From assembly GCA_021811305.1 (NCBI GenBank), contig JAJZPD010000034.1, positions 1 to 6,156 of the forward strand: a DNA stretch of 6,156 nt. The letters run 5' to 3'. Source of the stretch: a bacterium (GTDB lineage: Bacteria > Patescibacteriota > Minisyncoccia > UBA6257 > Colwellbacteraceae). The notes beneath the pieces were generated by a model that was not told where the DNA came from, did no database searches, and saw nothing but the letters and a program-made list of their open reading frames with translations. This document shows, in pieces, positions 1 to 5,108 of this stretch (the stretch's first letter is position 1; each line of letters begins with the position of its first letter). The position numbers were made by a program, and so were the translations under genes.

Positions 1-140
1 AGGTCGGCGCAAAGAACCACTACGTTCGGATCTTTTTCTCCGGCAATAAGCAGCCCGTCGCCGTAGCCGTTCCTGATTGGCGCTTCTTCTATTTTTTCGG
101 CTCCGAGATTCGGAGATAATTTTGCGCTTTTACTAAGCAT
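1..140 (-). CDS. Transketolase, C-terminal subunit (partial, 3' part beyond the left edge)
   Basis: Only the first 46 codons and two bases are in the window. The protein starts ATG at 140-138 and reads MLSKSAKL..., with the stretch IRNGYGDGLLIAGEKDPNVV and then VLCAD. That is the opening of the pyrimidine-binding half of transketolase, where an R-x-G-[FY]-G segment is followed by 'KDPNVVVLCADL'. In the split form this subunit pairs with the N-terminal subunit to give the active thiamine-diphosphate enzyme of the non-oxidative pentose phosphate pathway, in the cytoplasm. It begins 5 nt after the stop codon of the N-terminal half on the same strand, so the two are almost certainly co-transcribed. 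No Shine-Dalgarno motif precedes the start; the leader is AT-rich and follows TAATAAAT. Residues of the TPP pyrimidine site lie outside the window and could not be checked. A deoxyxylulose-phosphate synthase half is less likely given the upstream partner. Confidence 0.9.
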   Translation of the reverse strand, partial: MLSKSAKLSPNLGAEKIEEAPIRNGYGDGLLIAGEKDPNVVVLCAD

Positions 141-145
141 ATTTA

Positions 146-1006
146 TTATTGATGTTCTGACGTTATTTTTCCTCCAAGCGTCCGGAGCTCGCTTAAGGCT
201 TTCGCCGCTTCTTCTTTGTTAGGCGGTTTGCCGTGCCACAAGTAATCATTCTCCATGAAACTTACCCCTTTTCCTGGAATAGTGTGCGCGATAACAACCG
301 TCGGCTTCTCGTGGATAACCTTAGCCTCGGAAACGGCGTCGACAATCTGCTCGAAGTTGTGCCCGTTTATCTCCAGCACATGCCACCCGAAAGATTCGTA
401 CTTTTCCTTTAAAGGCTCTAGAGGCATTACATCCTCGGTAAAGCCATCAATCTGGATATTGTTGCGATCGATGAGTGCGGTCAGATTGCTCAGCTTATTT
501 TTACCAGCGAACATCGCCGCCTCCCAAAGATTGCCTTCGTCGTGCTCTCCGTCGGAAAGAAATGCGTAGACGCGGTATTTTTTCTTATCCAGCCGCGCCG
601 CGAGCGCCAAACCGATTGCCTGCGATAATCCGGAGCCCAGAGGGCCGGAGGTAGTTTCCACTCCCGGCAGCGAGGTGCGGTGAGGGTGCCCCTGCAGGCG
701 AGAATCGAGCTTGCGGAGGGTCTTGAGCTCTTCCATGGGGAAATACCCGGCGTGCGCCATGGCGGCGTACCTCACCGGACAGATGTGCCCGTTGGAGAGG
801 ATCAGCCTGTCCCGGTCGGACCAGTCTGGATTTTGCGGATCGTGCTTCAAAATATGAAAGTAAAAAGCCGCGAAAACATCGGCCATGCCCAAAGGACCGG
901 CGGAGTGTCCGCTGCCCGCCTCAACCAGCATTTCGATAATCGACTCGCGGATCGCGTTAGCTTTTTCTTTGAGGAAGTTTATTTTTTCTTCGGTTAAAGG
1001 TTCCAT
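146..1006 (-). CDS. Transketolase, N-terminal (TPP pyrophosphate-binding) subunit
   Basis: This 286-residue protein is the pyrophosphate-binding half of a split transketolase, transferring two-carbon ketol units between sugar phosphates in the cytoplasm. Visible family motifs in order: GSGHSAG (31-37, with the conserved His), SNGH (71-74), GHP (106-108), TSGPLGSGLS (119-128), the metal/TPP motif SDGEHDEGNLWEA (151-163), the Asp/Asn ligands in IDRNNIQIDG (179-188) and WHGKPP (257-262). The family's GDG is SDG here, a substitution next to the metal-binding Asp that leaves the Asp in place. The length suits an N-terminal half; full transketolases run about 650 residues. The C-terminal half follows 5 nt downstream, and rpe, which supplies xylulose 5-phosphate, lies 17 nt upstream. 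The ATG at 1006-1004 is not preceded by a Shine-Dalgarno motif but by two tandem GGTTAATT units. Confidence 0.95.
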   Translation of the reverse strand: MEPLTEEKINFLKEKANAIRESIIEMLVEAGSGHSAGPLGMADVFAAFYFHILKHDPQNPDWSDRDRLILSNGHICPVRYAAMAHAGYFPMEELKTLRKLDSRLQGHPHRTSLPGVETTSGPLGSGLSQAIGLALAARLDKKKYRVYAFLSDGEHDEGNLWEAAMFAGKNKLSNLTALIDRNNIQIDGFTEDVMPLEPLKEKYESFGWHVLEINGHNFEQIVDAVSEAKVIHEKPTVVIAHTIPGKGVSFMENDYLWHGKPPNKEEAAKALSELRTLGGKITSEHQ

Positions 1007-1007
1007 C

Positions 1008-1023
1008 GGTTAATTGGTTAATT
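1008..1023. repeat. Tandem duplication of GGTTAATT between rpe and the transketolase gene
   Basis: Two perfect head-to-tail copies of the octamer GGTTAATT (1008-1015 and 1016-1023) fill nearly the whole 17-nt gap between the rpe stop and the transketolase ATG. On the coding strand this gives an AT-rich, purine-poor leader (AATTAACC twice) where a ribosome binding site would normally sit. It may simply be a small slippage duplication. Confidence 0.7.
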
Positions 1024-1662
1024 TTAGATCGCGCTCAGTTTCGCAAAAGCTTCGCGCGGATTTTTATTTTCAAAAATATAGGAGGCGGAAACGACGATGT
1101 CGGCGCCGGCGGATTTAACTTCTTCGGCCGTCGCGGGATTGATTCCTCCGTCTACCTCAATGATAACATCGGGAAAAACTCGGCGTAAAGACTTTATCTT
1201 CACAGTCGATTCATCGTCGAACTTTTGTCCGGCAAATCCCGGGGAAACGGCCAGCACCTGGAACTCGCGGAAAGCGGAGGCTAAGGCCAGGTTGTCGTCC
1301 AAAGAAACCTGCGGCGAAAAAGAAAGCATCGCTTCCGCGCGGTACTCGCCGCAAGCCGCAAGCAGCTTTTCGTAGTCGAACTCCGTTCCGGCCTGAACGA
1401 CGATTCTTTTTGCGCCGGCTTTCAGCCAGCGCAGCGCCTCTCCCAAAACATTCTCCACCATCAGGTGGGCTTCGACTTTAATGTTAAGTCCCCGCTCTTT
1501 AAGCCACTCCGCCAGCTTTTCCGGATTGTTCCAAGTCAGCGCCGGAGAAAATTTCCCGTCAGCCACGTCAATCTGCAGCCAATCCGCAAACTCCGAGGCC
1601 AGAAGAATCTTCTCGGAAACGCACTCGAAGCTTTCGCAATTTATCGCGGGGACGACTTTCAT
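1024..1662 (-). CDS. rpe: Ribulose-phosphate 3-epimerase family protein (divergent active site)
   Basis: This 212-residue cytoplasmic TIM-barrel protein has the length and motif order of ribulose-phosphate 3-epimerase, which interconverts ribulose 5-phosphate and xylulose 5-phosphate. Seen in order: IDVADGKFSPALTW (31-44, family HxDVMDGxFVPN), VEAHLMVENV (63-72), SPGFAGQKF (140-148, phosphate-gripping loop) and EVDGGI (169-174, second catalytic Asp). Catalytic Asp32, metal-ligand His66 and Asp171 are retained. The His that normally starts HxD is Gln30, the family Met of DVMDG is Ala34, and the conserved His of the I-x-F-H-x-E strand is Gln90. The assignment to the superfamily is firm; the exact substrate is less so. 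The gene sits between tRNA-Cys and transketolase, which supports a pentose phosphate role. Its ATG lies only 2 nt past the tRNA discriminator base, leaving no room for a ribosome binding site. Confidence 0.85.
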   Translation of the reverse strand: MKVVPAINCESFECVSEKILLASEFADWLQIDVADGKFSPALTWNNPEKLAEWLKERGLNIKVEAHLMVENVLGEALRWLKAGAKRIVVQAGTEFDYEKLLAACGEYRAEAMLSFSPQVSLDDNLALASAFREFQVLAVSPGFAGQKFDDESTVKIKSLRRVFPDVIIEVDGGINPATAEEVKSAGADIVVSASYIFENKNPREAFAKLSAI

Positions 1663-1664
1663 TG

Positions 1665-1736
1665 AGGCGCGGGAGGGATTCGAACCCTCGCATTACGGTT
1701 TTGCAGACCGTCGTGTTACCTCTTCACCACCGCGCC
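1665..1736 (-). tRNA. tRNA-Cys (anticodon GCA)
   Basis: The minus strand folds as a complete 72-nt cloverleaf ending at the discriminator base. The acceptor stem GGCGCGG pairs perfectly with CCGCGCC. The D arm is GTG / loop AAGAGGTAA / CAC. The anticodon stem ACGGT/ACCGT closes the loop CTGCAAA with anticodon GCA. The variable loop is AATGC. The T arm is GAGGG / TTCGAAT / CCCTC. The discriminator is U73, the identity base for cysteine tRNA. The 3' CCA is not encoded (the next bases are CA and then the ATG of rpe), so a CCA-adding enzyme must complete it. It lies inside the rbfA-rpe gene run on the same strand, 28 nt after the rbfA stop, and is probably cut out of the polycistronic transcript. 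Confidence 0.97.
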
Positions 1737-1764
1737 GCCGCTTTAAAAGAGTTTTAAGACCGCT

Positions 1765-2106
1765 TTACTGATTATCGGCGTCCAGCAGAATTTTTTCAAT
1801 CGCCGCCGCTTTTTCTAATCCCTCGTCTAGCAAAAAGTTGATGCGCGGCATCGGCTTGATGTTCATCTTGCGGTTCAAAAGGAACTGCATCCGTCCCTGC
1901 TCGCTTTTTAGAATCTTCATCGTCTCTTCCTTGCTCGCTTCGGGAATTATGCTTACCCAAACGGCGGCCGTCGCCAATTCTTTGTCTACGTCAACGTGGC
2001 TGATCGTCACCAAGCTTCCCTCCGGAAACTCGACTTCCCGGAGTAAAAACCTGCTCAATTCTTCCCGAATCAGGCTGGCCACCCTTTCCGCGCGATGCAT
2101 CTTCAT
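1765..2106 (-). CDS. rbfA: Ribosome-binding factor A (30S maturation factor)
   Basis: This 113-residue protein matches RbfA in length and pattern: an N-terminal helix (RAERVASLIREELSRFLLRE, residues 5-24), then TISHVDVDKELATAAVWVSI (34-53), the family's 'TI..V..S.DL..A.VYVS' strand block, then the helix around SEQGRMQFLLNRK (68-80) and the closing strand MPRINFLLDEGLEKAAAIEKIL. The family binds the 30S subunit near the 5' end of 16S rRNA helix 1 in late maturation and cold adaptation, using a KH-type fold. The ATG is separated from the infB stop by a single nucleotide (TAA-A-ATG), so translation is probably coupled to infB. No Shine-Dalgarno motif is seen; an ATG two codons in (residue 3) is an alternative start. 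The infB-rbfA order is a classical bacterial arrangement. nusA, often upstream of infB, is absent here. Confidence 0.94.
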   Translation of the reverse strand: MKMHRAERVASLIREELSRFLLREVEFPEGSLVTISHVDVDKELATAAVWVSIIPEASKEETMKILKSEQGRMQFLLNRKMNIKPMPRINFLLDEGLEKAAAIEKILLDADNQ

Positions 2107-2107
2107 T

Positions 2108-3574
2108 TTATTCGGAGAATATTTTTATCCGGTCTCCCGGCTGGATTTTGGCGTCGGATTCAACCAGCATTCCGCATTCGGTTCCCTCTTTGACCTCGGC
2201 TACATCCTTCCGGTTCTCCTGCAAGTTGATAATCCGCACGGTCGCCACCGCGCCGCCCCGTCTTTCAACTCTGGCCTCGACGCCAACTTTGATCGTCCCG
2301 GTTACCACCCGGCCGCCCAAAACAACGCGCCGGCCTTCGGTCTCGAATATCCTGAGTATCTCCAGTTCGCCGGCAACAATTGCTCCGCGCAGCTCTTTCA
2401 ATCGAGCCTCTATCTCTTCGACAATTTTGTAAATTATCTCTGAGCTGATTATTTTGACGTTCTTAATCTGCGCACGGTTTACAGTGGAGCCGGATGCCTT
2501 GACGCGAAATCCGACAATGATGCTGCCCGTACTTATCGCCTGATCAACGTCGCCGTCGGTTATGTCCCCGACCGCGCTGCCCACGATGCGGATTCCGCTG
2601 ATTTCTTTAATGACATGATTTAAGGCCTCAAGCGAACCCGAGGTGTCCGCTTTAGTCACGAGCTTCATCGCCTCCTTATCCTCCTCGGCCGCCGGCGCCC
2701 CGCCGGCCCTTGCGGCCGGGCCCGCGGCCGCTAGCTTAATTTCAGCCAAGTTGATATCTCCCGCCTGGAACTTCTCTCCCACTGCCGGCAGATCTTCAAA
2801 ACCGATGACCCTGGCCGGAGCGGATGGGTAAAGTTCTTGGACCCTTTCTCCTTTAAAGTTCTCTAGCATTTTTATCTTCCCGTAAGTGCTTTCGGTCGTG
2901 ATATATTCTCCTTCTTTCAAAGTGCCGTTACGTAGAATGAGGCTCGCCACCACGCCGCGCCGACTGTCTTTGGTAGCTTCGATTATCACGCCTTCGGCAG
3001 TAGATTCGGGATCGTATTGCAAACCCAAGACGTCTCCCAAAAGCAAAATAAAATCGATTAATTCGCCGATTCCCTCTCCGGTTACCGCGGAAACTCCTTG
3101 CCAGCTGACGTCGCCGCCCATTCCTTCCAACAGCACTCCGTTGGCCAACAATTCCGATTTCACCTTCTCGATGTTGGCGTTCGGCCGATCGATCTTGGTG
3201 ATAGCTACTATATAAGGGGTAGCCACCTCTCTTAGGGTGTTAATCGCCTCCAGGGTCTGGGGCCTTACCCCCTCGTCGGCAGCCACGACCAAGATGGCGA
3301 TGTCAGCCACCGTCGCGCCCCTGGAGCGCATGGCCTTAAAAGCCTCGTGTCCGGGCGTATCAATAAACGTGATTTTTCGCGCCTGCCCCGAGCTTGTCGA
3401 GGGGTGCTCAATTTCGTAAGCGCCGATGGATTGGGTTATCCCTCCGGCTTCGCGCGCCACAACGCTGGTCTTGCGGATATAGTCCAGCAGGCTCGTTTTG
3501 CCGTGATCGACGTGGCCCATGACCACCACGATCGGCGGGCGCTGTATTGAGTTTTTAGAAGGAGTTTCGGGCAT
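2108..3574 (-). CDS. infB: Translation initiation factor IF-2 (short form, without N-terminal extension)
   Basis: IF-2 is the GTPase that brings initiator tRNA to the 30S subunit and promotes subunit joining. From the ATG at 3574 the protein is 488 residues, against roughly 740-890 in E. coli or Bacillus: the long N-terminal region is missing and G1 starts at residue 20. Motifs: G1 GHVDHGKT (20-27), G2 GGIT (44-47), G3 DTPGH (72-76), G4 TKID (126-129, usually NKID), G5 SAVTG (162-166). Domain II follows, then an Ala/Gly/Pro linker (282-297), domain III (KADTSGSLEAL), and the C-terminal fMet-tRNA-binding domain with GGRVVTG and EGTECG. Residues 57-65 (HPSTSSGQA) are an in-frame palindromic repeat in a beta-turn. 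Start choice: ATG 3574 has GGAGG only 2 nt upstream; an in-frame TTG at 3583 would give 491 residues but has no upstream ribosome binding site. The gene heads the leftward block with rbfA. Confidence 0.97.
   Translation of the reverse strand: MPETPSKNSIQRPPIVVVMGHVDHGKTSLLDYIRKTSVVAREAGGITQSIGAYEIEHPSTSSGQARKITFIDTPGHEAFKAMRSRGATVADIAILVVAADEGVRPQTLEAINTLREVATPYIVAITKIDRPNANIEKVKSELLANGVLLEGMGGDVSWQGVSAVTGEGIGELIDFILLLGDVLGLQYDPESTAEGVIIEATKDSRRGVVASLILRNGTLKEGEYITTESTYGKIKMLENFKGERVQELYPSAPARVIGFEDLPAVGEKFQAGDINLAEIKLAAAGPAARAGGAPAAEEDKEAMKLVTKADTSGSLEALNHVIKEISGIRIVGSAVGDITDGDVDQAISTGSIIVGFRVKASGSTVNRAQIKNVKIISSEIIYKIVEEIEARLKELRGAIVAGELEILRIFETEGRRVVLGGRVVTGTIKVGVEARVERRGGAVATVRIINLQENRKDVAEVKEGTECGMLVESDAKIQPGDRIKIFSE
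2703..2719. repeat. GC-rich perfect inverted repeat in the IF-2 linker coding region
   Basis: CCGGCC (2703-2708) and GGCCGG (2714-2719) flank a 5-nt loop, forming a 6-bp all-GC hairpin. It lies in a longer GC-only tract (about 2684-2731) that encodes the low-complexity Ala/Gly/Pro linker between IF-2 domains II and III. It may reflect a variable linker that grows by repeat expansion, or a second palindromic insertion. Confidence 0.5.
3380..3406. repeat. Palindromic dispersed repeat (PSTSSGQA / ACPELVEG type) inserted in frame in infB
   Basis: A 27-nt segment whose core CCCCGAGCTTGTCGAGGGG (3386-3404) is an imperfect palindrome: CCC-CGA pairs with TCG-GGG around loop GCTTG, with one bulged A. 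On the minus strand it is translated within IF-2 as HPSTSSGQA; on the plus strand it reads ACPELVEG. I recall both peptides as recurring in predicted proteins of Parcubacteria and other bacteria, where they mark a dispersed palindromic element; this window alone shows one copy. It sits between the strand ending YEIE and the strand KITFIDTPGH, where E. coli IF-2 has only a short turn. Confidence 0.7.
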
Positions 3575-3617
3575 CGCCTCCAAGTTAGCAGAAAAACCGC
3601 GTTAAAACAAGAAAAAT

Positions 3618-3668
3618 AAAAAGCGGCCGGGCAGGTGCCGTTTAAAGCAACCACCCGAACCGCTTTTT
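3618..3668 (-). terminator. Intrinsic terminator of the M16 peptidase gene
   Basis: On the minus strand, 10 nt after the peptidase stop codon, AAAAAGCGG (3668-3660) pairs with CCGCTTTTT (3626-3618), a 9-bp arm, extended inward by CGGG/CCCG (3657-3654 with 3631-3628). The loop is about 15-25 nt. The 3' arm runs into a T-rich tract (TTTTT A TTTTT C TT). It separates the peptidase transcript from infB, whose start lies about 45 nt further on. The arms are T-flanked on both sides, so it could also act on plus-strand transcripts. Confidence 0.82.
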
Positions 3669-3677
3669 CGATGCGAG

Positions 3678-4934
3678 TTAAGGACGCGAGATTCTTGTCC
3701 AACGCCGTTCTGGTTTCAGCCACTCAAGGACGTTTGAAACGTCCTCCGCCGTCACGACCATGATTTCTTCCTCGATTTCCGCCAGCGTCTTTATGCGCTG
3801 GTGGCCTTCAAGGTCGTTCATCGCTTCGTCTCTGACTTGGCGCCCATTTGGATCCTGCATCCAGAGATTCAGAACCGCCTCGTGCCGAGCGTTGCGCAGC
3901 ATGTCTTCTCTCTTCGCAACTTCAGACAAGCAGCGATCCACAACGCCTGCGATCTCGCCGAGGGCGCCGGGGGCTATGGATCCGCAGTCGATGAAGAAGC
4001 TGCGAATGTCGCCGAAGTCGTTAAACCCGGTAGCGATATGGTAGGTCCAGGCCCGCTTTTCTCTCACCTCCTCGAAAAGGATTTTTGCGAGGACGCTTCT
4101 GACTCCGCTGATCGCATTGGAATTCACGGCCCCGGGAATCCTTGCCATGCTTAGGTATGACCCAGCATCCGGAGAAACGTCAGCGCGCAAAACCTCCGAC
4201 ATCTCAAAGACGTACCCGCTTTCGAAAGGAAGCGGCGCATCGGTTGCCGCAGATGGAAGAGGTTTTCTCTGACCTCTCTTTTCCTTGCCGAAGGGGCTCG
4301 AAGAAAGGAGGCTCACCAGTTCCGAAAGTCCCATTCCGCCAACGCAGACCACGCTTATATTGGCCGGCGTGTAGTTGGCGTCGTAGTGCGCCTGCAGGTC
4401 GCTTTGCGTTATCCGCCTTACAGACTCCGGAGAGCCCATCGGGCTGAGGAATCTTTCGCGCCAAGTTCCGCCGTACACCGCCTTTACTTCGCGAGCTTCG
4501 AACTCGACTCTTACCTTGGCCTGATACTTGCGGAAAAACTCTTGGATAATCACCTCTCTTTCCCTCTCGACGGAGTTTTGTAGCTTGGCGCTGATGAGCA
4601 TGGAGCCGAAGATGTCCAGCGCCCGCGCAACGACGCTTTGCTTTGCTGCGACGAAGAAATTGTAGCTGGTCGACGAATAGCCGGTGCTGCCGAACATAAC
4701 CGATCCTCCGTGGCTGCCGAAGAAGGATTCGATTTCCTTCGAGGCTATGGAGGCGTTTTGCGAAACCAGATGCTCGACAAAGTGCGACAAGCCTTCTAGT
4801 CCGATAGGGTCATGCCTGGCTCCGCTGTGAACCACGAAGCCGATAGTCTGCCACGGCCTTGCCCACTTACAGGCGTACACGGAAAGACCGTTGGGCAGGG
4901 TGGTGGACTCGAACTCGCTATACGGATCCCACAT
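3678..4934 (-). CDS. M16 family zinc metallopeptidase (pitrilysin/processing-peptidase-like)
   Basis: This 418-residue protein carries the inverted zinc motif HxxEH of M16 peptidases: HFVEH at residues 51-55 (zinc ligands His51 and His55, catalytic Glu54). A likely third ligand is Glu127 in EREVIIQE, 72 residues later. The N-terminal LPNGLSVYACKW and the HSGARHDP segment are typical of the first M16 domain. LFEEVREKRAWTY (286-298) is the 'REK.GL.Y' block of the second domain, which supplies substrate-binding residues. The length fits the short dimeric M16B type with one active domain plus one inactive domain. No signal peptide or membrane segment is seen, so a cytoplasmic enzyme is likely; the substrate is unknown. 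I chose the ATG at 4934 because AAGGAG lies 10 nt upstream. An in-frame GTG at 4982 would add 16 residues but lies upstream of the likely transcription start. Confidence 0.93.
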   Translation of the reverse strand: MWDPYSEFESTTLPNGLSVYACKWARPWQTIGFVVHSGARHDPIGLEGLSHFVEHLVSQNASIASKEIESFFGSHGGSVMFGSTGYSSTSYNFFVAAKQSVVARALDIFGSMLISAKLQNSVEREREVIIQEFFRKYQAKVRVEFEAREVKAVYGGTWRERFLSPMGSPESVRRITQSDLQAHYDANYTPANISVVCVGGMGLSELVSLLSSSPFGKEKRGQRKPLPSAATDAPLPFESGYVFEMSEVLRADVSPDAGSYLSMARIPGAVNSNAISGVRSVLAKILFEEVREKRAWTYHIATGFNDFGDIRSFFIDCGSIAPGALGEIAGVVDRCLSEVAKREDMLRNARHEAVLNLWMQDPNGRQVRDEAMNDLEGHQRIKTLAEIEEEIMVVTAEDVSNVLEWLKPERRWTRISRP

Positions 4935-4944
4935 CCTTAGATCA

Positions 4945-4950
4945 CTCCTT
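4945..4950 (-). promoter_or_regulatory. Ribosome binding site deciding the M16 peptidase start
   Basis: AAGGAG on the minus strand lies 10 nt before the ATG at 4934, a slightly long but workable spacing. It favours this ATG over the in-frame GTG at 4982, which has no such motif. Confidence 0.75.
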
Positions 4951-4972
4951 TGTGCTAACGTGCAATCGCCGA

Positions 4973-5001
4973 AAATTAACACATAAATACTAATTCGTCA
5001 A
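4973..5001 (-). promoter_or_regulatory. Candidate sigma-70-type promoter for the M16 peptidase gene
   Basis: On the minus strand TTGACG (5001-4996) is followed after 17 nt by TAATTT (4978-4973). The -35 box is good and the -10 box weak. Transcription would start near 4966, about 15 nt before the AAGGAG site. An alternative is TTGTCA (5029-5024) with TATTCT 16 nt on. The divergent layout makes a promoter in this stretch near certain; the exact boxes are not. Confidence 0.45.
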
Positions 5002-5036
5002 AGAATAGCTTCCAAACGTCTATTGACAAATACTAA
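4985..5036. repeat. Pair of AAATACTAA direct repeats in the divergent promoter region (candidate operators)
   Basis: The 9-mer AAATACTAA occurs at 4985-4993 and 5028-5036 in the same orientation, 43 bp apart start to start, close to four helical turns. The first copy lies in the spacer of the leftward promoter and the second in the spacer of the rightward promoter. This is the arrangement expected of one regulator acting on both genes, but AT-rich DNA can give such matches by chance. Confidence 0.45.
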
Positions 5037-5052
5037 ATAATATGTTTATATA
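5023..5052 (+). promoter_or_regulatory. Sigma-70-type promoter for the 144-aa / 81-aa operon
   Basis: A perfect consensus -35 box TTGACA (5023-5028) is followed by an AT-rich spacer and TATATA (5047-5052) at 18 nt, or TTATAT at 17 nt. Transcription would begin near 5059 and leave a leader of about 50 nt before the ATG at 5109. The -35 box lies back to back with that of the M16 gene, 21 bp apart. Confidence 0.7.
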
Positions 5053-5094
5053 TTCTCAGAAAAACTACTGCACCTCAAAGTTTGATGTTTCGAT

Positions 5095-5101
5095 AAGGAG
5101 G
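5095..5101 (+). promoter_or_regulatory. Strong ribosome binding site for the 144-aa protein
   Basis: AAGGAGG, a full match to the anti-Shine-Dalgarno sequence, lies 7 nt before the ATG at 5109. It fixes the start and contrasts with the motif-less starts of the infB block. Confidence 0.85.
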
Positions 5102-5108
5102 CTAACTG

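Noticed and set aside
680..997. Plus-strand open frame of 105 codons
   Set aside because: It lies wholly inside the transketolase gene on the other strand, has no ribosome binding site and shows no protein-family pattern.
1740..1757. AT-rich hairpin (TAAAA-GAG-TTTTA) between rbfA and the tRNA as a terminator
   Set aside because: The stem has no GC pairs and no following T tract, so it is unlikely to stop transcription before the tRNA and rpe.
1838..2443. Plus-strand open frame of 201 codons
   Set aside because: It is antisense to rbfA and infB, both unmistakable; its length comes from the GC-rich complement of conserved coding sequence.
3584..3617. Dedicated infB promoter between the terminator and the infB start
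   Set aside because: TTGTTT with TAACTT at 17 nt can be drawn on the minus strand, but the -10 box matches poorly and the start would fall on the infB start codon. A promoter is expected here but cannot be placed.
3436..3723. Minus-strand frame of 95 codons spanning the peptidase end, the terminator and the infB start
   Set aside because: It crosses an intrinsic terminator and is out of frame with both real genes.
4935..4982. N-terminal extension of the M16 peptidase from a GTG at 4982
   Set aside because: The extension precedes the likely transcription start and the AAGGAG site, and adds no recognisable domain.
5071..5101. Leader hairpin hiding the ribosome binding site (CCTC pairing with GAGG)
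   Set aside because: Only 4 base pairs across a loop of about 20 nt; too weak to claim a riboswitch or thermosensor.
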